64,000 nucleotides of DNA from Bacillus sp. FJAT-29814 (GCF_001510715.1 NZ_LMTJ01000007.1:102693-166692); one strand, 5' to 3'; positions 41,219 through 51,488 are shown, counted from the stretch's first letter. Numbers and translations are program-made. The notes: generated from the letters alone by a model not told the origin.

Positions 41219-42955
41219 CTACTGAATGATTGGCAGCATGATATGCGAAGGATAAGCTGCCCCATGATAAACGGTTTGTTGGGCGATTGTATACTGGCTG
41301 CTTGTAATCATGGTTTCACCTGTGTTTAGGTTTGTGTCGTAGCGTGGGAAGTTGCTGGATGAAATTTCAACACGGATTCGGTGACCTGGAAGGAATACGT
41401 TGCTGGTTGGCCACAGCTCAATCTCATATGGCAAAATTTCATCCTTAACCGATTCCCCTTGGTACTGCCCTTCCCGATATTGCGCCCGGACAATTCCGTC
41501 AGTCAAATTATAAGCAGTTCCATCCGGGTGAACATCCACTAATTTCGCCGTAAAGTCGGTATCGACTGCATCCGTTTTTGCCCATAGCTTGACTTTGACA
41601 GGACCCGTCACCTCAAGAGCGTCTTTCAGCGGCTCAGATGTATAAACCAATACGTCTTCCCTCTCCTCCAGTTGACGCTGGTCCTTGGGGCCCATGGTTT
41701 GCACACCGGCATACAAGGTCCCTCCTCCATTGGTCGGAACCGGATTTGCAGGATCGTAAACAAAGGTATCCGCCGGTTCTTCCTTTATCGGCCGCTCGAC
41801 ACTTATCGTGCCGTCACCAAATCGGGTATTGGCTTGTCCGCCACTATGTAGATAATAAGGAACATACGTGGTTCTCGCCAACGGCCATTCCCACTCATCC
41901 CGCCACTCATTGACCCCCATCACAAACAGCCGAATCGGCGCTTCGTCCGCCGTCACCGTGTCTTCACCCTTCAACCAATGGTCAAACCAGCGAATATGCA
42001 AGCCGGTTAAATTGTCTTTCCCGTCAATCCAGTCGCCGGAGGCTTGGAGACCGAAATTCCGTTCGCCAATCACAGAGCTGAAAACACCATGGCCCCACGG
42101 CCCGATGATTAACCTTTGCTGCGCCTGGCCATGCTTCTGGAGTTCCGTAAAATTTTTTAATGTAGACGGCAAAAGATTATCATACCAGCCGGCAATGTGA
42201 TAGGCAGGAACGTTAATCTGCTGGTACTTGTTCAGAATGCTCATCCGCTCGCCCATTGCCTCCGTCACCTTGCCTTCCAGCAAGTCAAAGAAATAACCGG
42301 CTGCTCCGAGCTCCTTCAAGGGCGGCCACTCCTGAACTGGCTTGTACATATACCACTCCTCGATTCCGTTATAGAAATCGGCCATTTTTTCCATCATCGC
42401 TGCATATTCTGCACAATCGCCATATTTCCGTTTCAACTCCTCTGGGGCAACCGACTCCAGCGCCCATGTTTCTGAGGAAGCCACAAGAAACTTCCCGCCG
42501 CCATCCAGCGAATTATTCCGCCAATCATTTAACGTCATAGCCGGGACAATCGCCTTCAAATGTGGCGGCTGCTCCGTGGCAGCCAGCAATTGCGTGTACC
42601 CATAGTAAGACAGGCCGAACATTCCTACTTTCCCATTGGAGTAAGGCAGCGCTGCGGCCCACTCGACCGTATCGCAGCCATCCTCGGCTTCATGTAAAAA
42701 TGGATAGAACTCGCCTTCGGAATGAAATCGGCCCCTGACATCCTGAATAATCACGACATAGCCATGCCCGACAAGACGATTCGTATCAAGATAACGATGC
42801 GAATAAAACGGCAAATCCTTATTATAAGGCAGCCGCGTCAGCAGCACCGGAAACTTCCCCTCCTGATTGGGACGATAGACATCACCATACAGCGTCACCC
42901 CGTCCCGCATCTCACAAGGCACATTTTTCTCTACTATGATTTGATGTATTGCCAA
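41219..42955 (-). CDS. CocE/NonD family hydrolase
   Basis: 578 residues, alpha/beta-hydrolase of the X-Pro dipeptidyl-peptidase/cocaine esterase class. N-terminal block MRDGVTLYGDVYRP, nucleophile Ser116 in GLSYYGY, a cap region, and GPWGHG near residue 270 with FDHWLKGE after it. The C-terminal jelly-roll (about 340-578) is typical of CocE and X-Pro-peptidases. I start at TTG 42955 with AAGGGG upstream; GTG 43003 has no site. Cytosolic, no signal peptide. Substrate could be an acyl ester or amide; unknown. Confidence 0.88.
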   Translation of the reverse strand: MAIHQIIVEKNVPCEMRDGVTLYGDVYRPNQEGKFPVLLTRLPYNKDLPFYSHRYLDTNRLVGHGYVVIIQDVRGRFHSEGEFYPFLHEAEDGCDTVEWAAALPYSNGKVGMFGLSYYGYTQLLAATEQPPHLKAIVPAMTLNDWRNNSLDGGGKFLVASSETWALESVAPEELKRKYGDCAEYAAMMEKMADFYNGIEEWYMYKPVQEWPPLKELGAAGYFFDLLEGKVTEAMGERMSILNKYQQINVPAYHIAGWYDNLLPSTLKNFTELQKHGQAQQRLIIGPWGHGVFSSVIGERNFGLQASGDWIDGKDNLTGLHIRWFDHWLKGEDTVTADEAPIRLFVMGVNEWRDEWEWPLARTTYVPYYLHSGGQANTRFGDGTISVERPIKEEPADTFVYDPANPVPTNGGGTLYAGVQTMGPKDQRQLEEREDVLVYTSEPLKDALEVTGPVKVKLWAKTDAVDTDFTAKLVDVHPDGTAYNLTDGIVRAQYREGQYQGESVKDEILPYEIELWPTSNVFLPGHRIRVEISSSNFPRYDTNLNTGETMITSSQYTIAQQTVYHGAAYPSHIMLPIIQ

Positions 42956-43012
42956 TTCAAAAACCCCTTCCGTATTTCTTTTATAACTCAATGTTGATTT
43001 CACAGGGTTTGA

Positions 43013-43206
43013 AAAATAGACGGAAGAATTCCGCTTAAATTGGGAAATACCGATATTTTCCTAAAAATAAGGGGAGTTTTTCCGCTTATCTTATAAAAAT
43101 GTTTGGATTTTGTCTTATTTAGAGCAGTTAACCGGAATTTCTCCGTTTATTTCTCCTCATTAAGCATGCTTTAGATACGTTAACCGGAATTTCTCCGCCT
43201 ATGTAT
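43013..43206 (-). repeat. four-hairpin intergenic element, copy 2, inverse orientation
   Basis: Units read AATAGACGG..CCGCTTAA, ATAAGGGGA..TCCGCTTAT, GTTAACCGGA..TCCGTTTAT and GTTAACCGGA..TCCGCCTAT. The first is the reverse complement of the last unit of the other copies, so the element lies in the opposite orientation. Confidence 0.7.
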
Positions 43207-43273
43207 TCTCTTACCACACGAAAATAAACAAAAGTCCATCCGCAAACTATTCGGGATGGACTTTCAAGCTAAC

Positions 43274-43960
43274 CTAAGCGACCTGTTCTTGGATATTCCT
43301 CTTCGGACTGCCTTTTCGCTTTTTAATCGGCGAAAGCTTTCGTTCCAGCCAGCCCATAACCACATCGGCAAGTACAGCCATCAAGGCGGTAGGGATGGCG
43401 CCTGCCAGAATAATCGCTGTTCCGTCCGTCACATTGGTGCCGCGCAGGATAATGTCGCCCAAACCGCCTGCACCGATAAAGGTTCCGATGGTGGCAATCC
43501 CGATGGTGATGACCAATGCGGTTCTAAGTCCGGCCATAATCACAGACATCGACATCGGCAGCTCGACCATCCACAGCACCTGAAACTTCGTCATCCCCAT
43601 CGCTTTACCCGATTCTAGTAACGCATGGTCGACATTGCGTATTCCTGTATAGGTGTTTTTAATGATCGGCAACAAGGAATAGAGGAATAAGGAAAAGACA
43701 ACCGTATTCGTACCAAGTCCCATTACCAGCATCAGCACAGCCAGCATCGCCAGCGCCGGAATCGTTTGGATGATATTCGCCAGCGAGATGACCCACGTGC
43801 TCAGCCGATTATAGCGGGCAATGACAATACCAGTCGGGATGGCGACAATTGCAGCAAATAGGACGCCATAGGCAGACATTAGGAAATGCCGGTAAAACTC
43901 ATGCCAGACATAGGCCCCATTTTGTGAATAATAATAAATAAGATCCTGAATCGTCTCCAT
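43274..43960 (-). CDS. opuCD: osmoprotectant ABC permease, OpuCD-like
   Basis: 228 residues, five to six membrane helices, OpuCB/OpuCD family. EAA-type loop MGMTKFQVLWMVELPMSMSVIMAG near residue 120. ATG 43960 is preferred over GTG 43969, which overlaps the upstream stop. Last gene of the opuCABCD unit; pairs with OpuCB to form the channel for glycine betaine, carnitine or choline-type solutes. Confidence 0.9.
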   Translation of the reverse strand: METIQDLIYYYSQNGAYVWHEFYRHFLMSAYGVLFAAIVAIPTGIVIARYNRLSTWVISLANIIQTIPALAMLAVLMLVMGLGTNTVVFSLFLYSLLPIIKNTYTGIRNVDHALLESGKAMGMTKFQVLWMVELPMSMSVIMAGLRTALVITIGIATIGTFIGAGGLGDIILRGTNVTDGTAIILAGAIPTALMAVLADVVMGWLERKLSPIKKRKGSPKRNIQEQVA

Positions 43961-43965
43961 CCTCT

Positions 43966-44907
<942 letters not shown>

Positions 44908-45561
44908 CTAAGCTGCTTCTCTCATCTTTTTCATTCCTGCAGGGGTTACCCAGCCTTCGACTTTGCCTAATATTAGGTCAGTCAATAACGCTAAAATTGT
45001 GACCGGAACCGCACCAGCAATAATGAATTCGGGCTGATAAAGGTTCAAGCCGCTGAAAATATAATCTCCGAGACCCCCACCGCCAATAAACGATGCCAAG
45101 GTGGCCCAGCCAATTAAATATACAGTCGATAAGCGGATTCCTGCCATGATGACCGGAATCGCAAGCGGCACTTCCACTAACCGAATCCGTTCCCATCCAG
45201 TCATTCCCATCCCGCGGCCAGCCTCGAGCAGGCTCTTCTGAACGCCACTTACTCCCGTATAAGTGTTTCTCAGGATAGGTAGGACCGAATAGAAAAAGAG
45301 GGCAATAATAGCCGGGGTTTTCCCAACGCCTAAAAGGGGAATAAAGAATGCAAGAATGGCAAAACTTGGAACGGTTTGTATTACCCCTAATACCCCCATC
45401 ACAAATCCTGCCCCTTTCGGAAACCGCGTTAGCGCCACTCCGAGAGGCACAGCAATGAGAATGCCCAACAATGCGGCAATAACCGAAATATATAAGTGCT
45501 CCCATGTCTTATACAGCATTTCACTGCCATTTGTGCCAAAGAATTGGAGAATTGTATCCAT
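44908..45561 (-). CDS. opuCB: osmoprotectant ABC permease, OpuCB-like
   Basis: 217 residues, five to six helices. EAA-type loop [25 protein letters not shown] near residue 120, very like OpuCD of the same operon. 12 nt after opuCA. Confidence 0.9.
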   Translation of the reverse strand: MDTILQFFGTNGSEMLYKTWEHLYISVIAALLGILIAVPLGVALTRFPKGAGFVMGVLGVIQTVPSFAILAFFIPLLGVGKTPAIIALFFYSVLPILRNTYTGVSGVQKSLLEAGRGMGMTGWERIRLVEVPLAIPVIMAGIRLSTVYLIGWATLASFIGGGGLGDYIFSGLNLYQPEFIIAGAVPVTILALLTDLILGKVEGWVTPAGMKKMREAA

Positions 45562-45573
45562 GTTTCTCCCCTC

Positions 45574-46713
45574 CTACCCTATTTTTGACAAGTCATCTAC
45601 GCCCCAAATCGAATCATAGACAATATCTACTAAACTAGCTCTTGTAACAATCCCGACAAGACGACGTTTGTCATCGACAACTGGGACGTATTTCATGCCC
45701 ATTTTTAAGATTTTACGGATCGTATCACGGACAAGCGCCCGTTTACTAACAGTAAAAATTTCTGTTTCCACAACCTCTTTAACGAAGCTTGCCTTTTTCC
45801 GATTTTGGTCAATTATTTGGACATCAATATACCCTTGCAGCACCTTCAACTCATCGACAACCAACAAGGAATCGACGCGATGCTGCTTCATTAATTGAAT
45901 CGCTTCAGAAAGCGTGCGTTCCCCAGTAATAGTGATTGGACTTGGATTCATGATTTGGCCGACGGTTTGGATATTCGGCCTTGCCTGGACGAGACGATCT
46001 TTTCCGATAAACTCCTCGACAAATTCATTGGCCGGATTACGCAAAATTTCATCAGGTGTATCACATTGGACAATTTGCCCGTCCTTCATAATCACGATGC
46101 GATCGGCCAATTTCAGGGCTTCATCCATATCGTGCGTAACAAACACAATCGTTTTATCCAGCTTTCGTTGCAGTTTTTTAAATTCTTCCTGCAGGGATTC
46201 GCGAGTGATTGGGTCCAATGCGCCAAATGGCTCATCCATCAAAATCAGGGGCTGATCTGCTGCCAAGGCGCGCAGGACGCCAATCCGCTGCTGCTGGCCA
46301 CCGCTCAATTCATGCGGATATTTTTCTAAATAATCGGGGGTCATGTCGACAAGCGTCAGTAATTCCCGGGCCCGGGCATGGCGTTGTTCTTCGGGGACTT
46401 TTAATAATCGTAAAACCAAGGAGATATTTTCTTGAATGGTCATATGCGGAAACAAACCAATTTGCTGAATCACATAGCCGATTTCCCGTCGCAACTGAAC
46501 CGGGTCACTATCCATAATGTTGACACCATTAATAAAAATCTTTCCTTCGGTTGGTTCAATCAACCGGTTAATCATCTTCATCGTCGTCGTTTTTCCGCAT
46601 CCGCTTGGTCCGATAAAACAGATGAATTCCCCTTTGCTAATTTCCAAGTTGAGATCATGAACCGCCCGTTTCCCTCCTTTATACACCTTTGAAACATGGT
46701 CAAATTTAAGCAA
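45574..46713 (-). CDS. opuCA: osmoprotectant ABC ATPase with tandem CBS domains, OpuCA
   Basis: 379 residues. ATPase part with Walker A GPSGCGKTT, signature LSGGQQQR, Walker B LILMDEPFGALD. Two CBS domains follow (about 255-370: IMNPSPITITGERTL, VETEIFTVSKRALV); in OpuCA these respond to ionic strength or cyclic dinucleotides. The start is TTG 46713, since GGAGGTG lies 6 nt before it and an earlier TTG at 46728 overlaps that site. First gene of the operon. Confidence 0.93.
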   Translation of the reverse strand: MLKFDHVSKVYKGGKRAVHDLNLEISKGEFICFIGPSGCGKTTTMKMINRLIEPTEGKIFINGVNIMDSDPVQLRREIGYVIQQIGLFPHMTIQENISLVLRLLKVPEEQRHARARELLTLVDMTPDYLEKYPHELSGGQQQRIGVLRALAADQPLILMDEPFGALDPITRESLQEEFKKLQRKLDKTIVFVTHDMDEALKLADRIVIMKDGQIVQCDTPDEILRNPANEFVEEFIGKDRLVQARPNIQTVGQIMNPSPITITGERTLSEAIQLMKQHRVDSLLVVDELKVLQGYIDVQIIDQNRKKASFVKEVVETEIFTVSKRALVRDTIRKILKMGMKYVPVVDDKRRLVGIVTRASLVDIVYDSIWGVDDLSKIG

Positions 46714-46769
46714 ATGAAGCACCTCCAATAATACGAAATATGAAAATTATATAAATTCAGTATAGCGTA

Positions 46770-46796
46770 AAGTTTGTAAAATAAAAAGTTTATAAA
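46770..46796. promoter_or_regulatory. candidate OpcR/GbsR-type operator
   Basis: AAGTTTGTAAA and AAGTTTATAAA form a direct repeat with a 16-bp period, in the gap between opuCA and the divergent repressor gene. A TATACT -10 box for opuCA lies just beside it, so a bound repressor would cover the promoter. Confidence 0.45.
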
Positions 46797-46969
46797 TTTT
46801 ATTAATTGCCCAAAATGCATAAATTATATGTAATAAATAAGGTTTTTTGTAACTTTTTCTTAAAAATCCTCCCATTTCCTCGTTGTTTCTGAATGATATT
46901 CCTTTTCAGCTTTTACGAAAAGTGTGATATAGTGGCAAGGTAGATGGGTAATTGGAAGGGTGAGTTCTT

Positions 46970-47506
46970 TTGGATGAACAGCCATTAGACAAGATTAAAC
47001 GGATCGAAGAGCAGTTCGTGGAGAAAATAGCCGATAACATGCAAACATACGGGGTTACAGCTACTGTTGGGAGAGTACTCGGTATCATATATATGAATCG
47101 AAAACCAATGACATTGGATGATTTATCTGAGGAGACCGGGATGAGCAAAACCCGGATGAGCCAGGTCGTCCGCGAGATGGTCGATTTCAATATTGCCGAG
47201 AAGGTTTTTGAAAAAGGAGTCCGCAAAGATTTATACAGTGTAGAGCAGGACTATTATCAAACCTTCATTTCGTTGTTTACATCCAATTGGCGAAAGGCAA
47301 TCCAGAAAAACAAAATATTTGAGAAAAAGATGGCCGCCGAACTGCAAGCTTTGCTTGAAACCGAGGCATTAGATAAAGATTTGGAACAAAAGATTCATAT
47401 ACTACTGAAGGAAACGAAGGAATGGCACGATTATTATCAATGGTTGGCCGAGCTGGTTGAATTCTTTGATAGCGGAGAAATCTTTAATCATGTTCCAAAG
47501 CGATAG
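46970..47506 (+). CDS. GbsR/OpcR-type MarR-like transcriptional regulator
   Basis: 178 residues with a winged helix (about 10-95: VTATVGRVLGIIYMNRKPMTLDDLSEETGMSKTRMSQ) and a long helical tail. This is the GbsR family, repressors that sense choline or glycine betaine. In B. subtilis OpcR and GbsR control opuB, opuC and gbsAB; the divergent position next to opuC here makes it the local repressor. TTG start after GGAAGGG. Confidence 0.88.
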   Translation: MDEQPLDKIKRIEEQFVEKIADNMQTYGVTATVGRVLGIIYMNRKPMTLDDLSEETGMSKTRMSQVVREMVDFNIAEKVFEKGVRKDLYSVEQDYYQTFISLFTSNWRKAIQKNKIFEKKMAAELQALLETEALDKDLEQKIHILLKETKEWHDYYQWLAELVEFFDSGEIFNHVPKR

Positions 47507-47593
47507 GGTTGGATAAAGCACTACGTCACAAAGCTTTTGACCCTAATATTTGCTATTCCAGTTTGACCTTTTCAAGTGAATTGCGTTGGAGGC

Positions 47594-47632
47594 AAAAAAA
47601 AGCCAGGAGAACCGATGTCCTCCTGGCTTTTG
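47594..47632 (-). terminator. family A terminator of DoxX copy 7
   Basis: AAAAAAGCCAGGAG pairs with CTCCTGGCTTTT. Sister of the one at 5423 (same AACCGATGT loop). Confidence 0.88.
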
Positions 47633-47634
47633 CT

Positions 47635-48150
47635 TTATGCAGCTGACCTTGTTGTACCTTTGTCATTATTTAATTTTGCTGTCTTGCGGATGAACGGAAT
47701 CACCCAACGGTCTAAGCCGTAACGGCCGGCGTTGTAGCCTGCAGCTAGGATAATGAAACCTAAGAAGATATCTGTTGGGTTATGAGATACTGTACCGGCT
47801 AAGAAGAAAGAGAAGTTCATTACTAAGCCGAAGAACATGGCAGCTGTCGTTAAGCAACCTAATAGTAAACCTAAACCGATTAGTGTTTCGCCCCAAGGGA
47901 CAATAACGTTAAAGAGATCTACATTTGGAAGTGCAAATCCTTTTAAGAATTCTACATACCAGCCGTAAACCACGGCTCCATCAGGACCTTTTACAGGATT
48001 AGCGGTTACTCCTTTTAAGAATCCGGAAGCGTCGAATCCGCCAGTGATTTTATGAAAACCTGCTGTAAACCAAGAGTATCCAAGATATAAACGAATGACT
48101 AATAGAATGGCAGCTGAGATCTTATTTTCTCTTAAAAATTTGTTAAACAT
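47635..48150 (-). CDS. DoxX family membrane protein, copy 7
   Basis: 171 residues, cassette consensus with AAIL in helix 1, VDLFN in the loop (shared only with copy 3) and the tail NNDKGTTRSAA. Four helices. Cassette 47594 to TTTGAAC near 48291. Mosaic agreement with different sister copies at different positions again points to exchange among copies. Confidence 0.93.
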   Translation of the reverse strand: MFNKFLRENKISAAILLVIRLYLGYSWFTAGFHKITGGFDASGFLKGVTANPVKGPDGAVVYGWYVEFLKGFALPNVDLFNVIVPWGETLIGLGLLLGCLTTAAMFFGLVMNFSFFLAGTVSHNPTDIFLGFIILAAGYNAGRYGLDRWVIPFIRKTAKLNNDKGTTRSAA

Positions 48151-48291
48151 GTTTGTTTCCCCCTTATATTTTCTTGCTCCGTTATTAATGTTTGCTCCTT
48201 ACATTTACAATATATAGCATTCCCCCTGTTATTAACATAGTCATAGTGTTATGTTCACAAAGTGTTAAAAATGGTTTGACAAATATTTGAA
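48151..48291 (-). promoter_or_regulatory. conserved upstream region of DoxX copy 7
   Basis: TTTGTGAAC at 48253-48261 (minus strand), with the same repeats and GCTATATATTGT stretch as the other cassettes. Confidence 0.5.
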
Positions 48292-48354
48292 CAACCTGGC
48301 AAATACACTAATATTTAGCGGAATCGCGTTTTGTTTTCCTTATTTTTTTGGATT

Positions 48355-48395
48355 GAAAAAAGCCCGGCTAGCTTCTATCCGCTAGTCGGGCTTTT
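48355..48395 (-). terminator. family B terminator
   Basis: AAAAAGCCCGGCTAGC pairs with GCTAGTCGGGCTTTT (one G-T), 12 nt after the stop of the membrane protein gene on the minus strand. Confidence 0.85.
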
Positions 48396-48406
48396 GTTGC
48401 TTTCCC

Positions 48407-49147
48407 TTAAAGAAACCTTCCAGTGCTGCTCTTTGCTAATCTCTGAGAAACTCTTCCTAACAAAGTGATCCCAATGATGAAAGGAGTTGTCCAAGAGTTA
48501 ATGATACTAATCATAGTTAAGCTCCAGAAACCCCAGTAGTATACTGTGTAAAGCGAACGTACTAGTCCCAATATTAGTATTACAATTGACGCGGCGAAAC
48601 ACAGTCTAGGTAGACGATCTATGAGGGACTTCCGTTTTTCTACGAAGTCTTTTCTGCGGCGAATCCAGTCAAACCAATGCTCCAGCAGCCATACAATCGA
48701 CCAGCTTAATAACGGCACTTTAATAATGTATCCGTAAGCAGTCTGGGTGGCAGGATCTTGTAATATATTGCTGCCTAACATTAAATTTAGTACTACAGCT
48801 AATTCGATTGCCACAAAGAACAGTACACCCATCCATGTAAGAACGACCGATACATATCTGATTAGCCAGATATCCTTCGTTCTGAGCGTATAAAGAAAAA
48901 ATATTGCATAGAGGAAGGCAAATATCCATTCCCTATGAAGTATGGCTGATAGTATGACTGTAATGACGACCCACATGGCAATCGTTGTTTCGGGGTCGCT
49001 TACATTCCCTCTTCTAGAACGTCTCCTACGATTTCCTTTACGGATGATACTTCTAAACCGGGGTATCCTCGTTTTCCTTTTTGTGCCCTTTGTAGCGCCG
49101 CCGCTATAGATCCCACCGTCATAACTATCGTACCATTCATCATCCAT
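48407..49147 (-). CDS. six-helix membrane protein with basic N-terminus
   Basis: 246 residues. The first 55 are soluble and strongly basic (KRKTRIPRFRS, GNRRRRSRRG) after an acidic head MDDEWYDSYDGG. Six or so hydrophobic helices follow. Not recognised. The ATG at 49147 lies 8 nt after GGAGG. The Arg block could bind membrane lipid or nucleic acid. Single gene. Confidence 0.72.
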   Translation of the reverse strand: MDDEWYDSYDGGIYSGGATKGTKRKTRIPRFRSIIRKGNRRRRSRRGNVSDPETTIAMWVVITVILSAILHREWIFAFLYAIFFLYTLRTKDIWLIRYVSVVLTWMGVLFFVAIELAVVLNLMLGSNILQDPATQTAYGYIIKVPLLSWSIVWLLEHWFDWIRRRKDFVEKRKSLIDRLPRLCFAASIVILILGLVRSLYTVYYWGFWSLTMISIINSWTTPFIIGITLLGRVSQRLAKSSTGRFL

Positions 49148-49513
49148 TTTCATATCCTCCAAAGAAGTATATTTCTGCTGTGTTAGTTGGGATAAGAAAC
49201 AGTCTTAACTTTAGCCAGATTCATTTATTATACTATAAGGTTTGGTTTCTCTGTTTTTCCGTTTACCCAATCCTTCTAAAAATTAGCCTCTATCAGCCCC
49301 CTTCTAGGATAAAAAATATAAATTGATATAGAAATTGTCCCAAAATCACAAAAACGACCTCAAAAGTGAATTTTCAATGCTAAAACTGACGGTTTGCCAC
49401 CGTAATGCTGTTCAAAAACGAAAAAGCGTCATTCGCTGGAATTGGCGATTCCCGATATGGTAGAGGTACCCGGGAATACATGGAAAAGCGCGCTTTCCTG
49501 AAGGAATCTACCT
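49148..49513. other. intergenic region before the sigma factor gene
   Basis: No gene. Near its right end GGAAAAGCG pairs with CGCTTTCC (49482-49498) and TTCCTGAAGGAA follows, which includes the AAGGAA ribosome site of the sigma factor gene. A further GGAATTGGCGATTCC palindrome lies at about 49438. Confidence 0.5.
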
Positions 49514-49999
49514 TTGGAAAGTTTTGATCAATTAGCAGAACAGTACAAGCCGATGATTCACAAAATCATCAACTCACTCCATATTTTTAGAAACCAGGAT
49601 GAATTCTATCAAACCGGCCTCATCGCCCTCTGGGAGGCCAGTAACCGTTTTGACCCGAACAAGGGTAATTTTACAAACTATGCCTATACCTTTATCAAAG
49701 GCAGGTTGCTATTACAGCTGGATAAAGACATAAAACAGTATCGCCGGAGCATTTGCCCAAGTGAGGAGTTTTGGGAGAATACAAGTGAGGCCTATATAGA
49801 CCAACCATTAGAAGCAGAGATGCTGCAAACCTATTGTGAAGCATTGACGCCAAACCAACGAAAATGGGTGTTTTATACGGCTATGAAGGATCTGTCCATC
49901 AAGGAAATCGCCGAATGGGAAAATGTCTCGGTATCGGCGGTGAAGTTGTGGCGTTCCGGGGCGAGAAAGAGGGTGAAAGAATTAGTTTTGAATAAATGA
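49514..49999 (+). CDS. small sigma-70 family RNA polymerase sigma factor
   Basis: 161 residues. Region 2 spans about 5-75 (DEFYQTGLIALWEASNRFDP, NFTNYAYTFIKGRLL) and region 4 about 105-158 (LTPNQRKWVFYTAMKDLSIKEIAEWENVSVSAVKLWRSGARKR), with no region 3 or 1. This is an ECF-sized factor closest in style to the competence/SigH-like small sigma factors of bacilli. TTG start with AAGGAA upstream. No anti-sigma gene is adjacent unless the small protein behind it serves so. Confidence 0.85.
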   Translation: MESFDQLAEQYKPMIHKIINSLHIFRNQDEFYQTGLIALWEASNRFDPNKGNFTNYAYTFIKGRLLLQLDKDIKQYRRSICPSEEFWENTSEAYIDQPLEAEMLQTYCEALTPNQRKWVFYTAMKDLSIKEIAEWENVSVSAVKLWRSGARKRVKELVLNK

Positions 50000-50041
50000 G
50001 GCGAATATAACAAACACTACCAGAAAAAAGGTAGGTGCAGA

Positions 50042-50224
50042 ATGAAAAAGGATAATCATACTCCACAAGAATTTCAAAATACCTTGAAAGGGGATTTGAC
50101 AGGGCGGGCGAATCAGAAAGACGTGAGCAATGTTGCAAAAAACGACCAGGTCACCGATAGTTCCCTTATTATTGGAGGAGGCGACCCCAACCTTTCTCCA
50201 GATGCCGGGAAGCCCCTCATATAA
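50042..50224 (+). CDS. small hydrophilic protein after the sigma factor
   Basis: 60 residues, MKKDNHTPQEFQNTLKGDL..., with a Gly-rich IIGGGDPNLSPDAGKPLI end; no helix or Cys. AGGTAGGTG precedes the ATG. 42 nt after the sigma factor gene and followed by a shared terminator, so co-transcribed. Not recognised; too short and polar for a membrane anti-sigma factor. Confidence 0.6.
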   Translation: MKKDNHTPQEFQNTLKGDLTGRANQKDVSNVAKNDQVTDSSLIIGGGDPNLSPDAGKPLI

Positions 50225-50232
50225 GATAGAGC

Positions 50233-50287
50233 AGGCGCAGCTGTACTCTTCATGGGAGGAGGACAGCTGCGCCTTACGTTTTTTATG
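50233..50287 (+). terminator. terminator of the sigma factor operon
   Basis: AGGCGCAGCTGT pairs with ACAGCTGCGCCT over 18 nt, followed by TACGTTTTTT. Confidence 0.85.
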
Positions 50288-50342
50288 AACTAATTCTACG
50301 GCACTTTAACATAAATCTTTTTTATCGATTTTCATATCTTTA

Positions 50343-51287
50343 TTACGTGTGCGATACGATTACTTCACATTCTCCGGCTATATCAAATGTCCCAAAGCCG
50401 ACAGGGATAATCAGGTTCGTGCCTTTATTCAAGTCATACTGCTCTCCGCGATGCAAGAGCTGGCCATTACCCCTAATGACACTCAGAAGCAAATACTTGT
50501 AATCAAACGAGAAAGGCTCCTGCCCCTTAATCTCCCATTTATAAACGGTAAAAAACTCCGAATCGACAAAGGTGGTAACCACGGCATTTTTGCGTTCTTC
50601 CACTCTTGGTTCGCTCACAGAATCATGATGCGGCACCGTGGTGACATCAATCGCTTTCTCCAGGTGCAGCTCACGCAAATTCCCTTGCTCATCCCGGCGG
50701 TCATAATCGTAGACACGATAAGTGGTATCCGAGCTTTGCTGGGTTTCTAAAACGAGTGTCCCTTCACACAAGGCATGAATCGATCCACTCGGGACAAAGA
50801 AAAAGTCTCCCGGCTTAATTTTCACCCGGCGAAGCAGCTGGTTCCAGTTTCCCGCCTCGATTTGCGCTATCAGCTCTTCCCTGGACCCTGCGTTATGGCC
50901 GAAAATCATATCCGCATCTTCTTTACAATCGATGATATACCAGCACTCCGTCTTGCCCAGATCCCCATTTTCATGGACCTTTGCATAAGCATCATCCGGA
51001 TGCACCTGAACAGACAAATCCATATTCGCATCTAGAATCTTCGTCAATAACGGAAAGACTGGTTGATCTGGGCGGCCAAACAGTTCCGGATGCTCTCGCC
51101 AAAGCTGGTCCAACGTCAAACCGGCATACGGGCCGTTTTCAATTACAGACGGGCCGTTCGGATGGGCCGAAATGGCCCAGCATTCCCCTGTATGTTCATT
51201 CGGTATCTCGTATCCAAACTCATCATTTAATGCTGTCCCGCCCCAAATTCGCTCTTTAAAGACAGGTTTTAAAAACAATGGCTTCAA
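50343..51287 (-). CDS. manA: mannose-6-phosphate isomerase, class I
   Basis: 314 residues of the type I phosphomannose isomerase of Gram-positives. Zinc-site residues appear in VQVHPDDAYA (Gln and His), GKTECWYI (Glu) and SGSIHALCEG (His). Interconverts mannose 6-phosphate and fructose 6-phosphate. TTG start after AGGAGG. A ROK fructokinase gene lies 200 nt upstream on the same strand, the same pairing as gmuE-gmuF in B. subtilis mannan use. Confidence 0.92.
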   Translation of the reverse strand: MKPLFLKPVFKERIWGGTALNDEFGYEIPNEHTGECWAISAHPNGPSVIENGPYAGLTLDQLWREHPELFGRPDQPVFPLLTKILDANMDLSVQVHPDDAYAKVHENGDLGKTECWYIIDCKEDADMIFGHNAGSREELIAQIEAGNWNQLLRRVKIKPGDFFFVPSGSIHALCEGTLVLETQQSSDTTYRVYDYDRRDEQGNLRELHLEKAIDVTTVPHHDSVSEPRVEERKNAVVTTFVDSEFFTVYKWEIKGQEPFSFDYKYLLLSVIRGNGQLLHRGEQYDLNKGTNLIIPVGFGTFDIAGECEVIVSHT

Positions 51288-51312
51288 AACAATAACCTCC
51301 TAATTTCCAATA

Positions 51313-51480
51313 AGCTTCAACTAGCACCTCGTGCCATTAACAATCTTAACACAGTGGTAGGTCACGAAATGGTGCCTGACACCATAAGTAATCTTAGCAC
51401 AGTCATAAGTCACCAAATGGTGCCTGACACCATTAGCAATCTTACCACAGTGGCAGGTCACCAAATGGTGCCTGTCACCC
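51313..51480. repeat. 48-bp tandem repeat with palindromic core
   Basis: GTCACC(or G)AAATGGTGCC starts at 51361, 51409 and 51457, an exact 48-bp period, with a worn partial unit before the first. Each unit holds ATGGTG-CCTGA-CACCAT, an inverted repeat, and an AATCTTAxCACAGT tail. It fills the gap between the fructokinase and manA genes. Confidence 0.85.
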
Positions 51481-51488
51481 GTACAATT

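Noticed and set aside
51313..51480. Possible CRISPR array
   Set aside because: Period is regular but there are no variable spacers; the whole 48-bp unit is conserved, and no cas gene is near.
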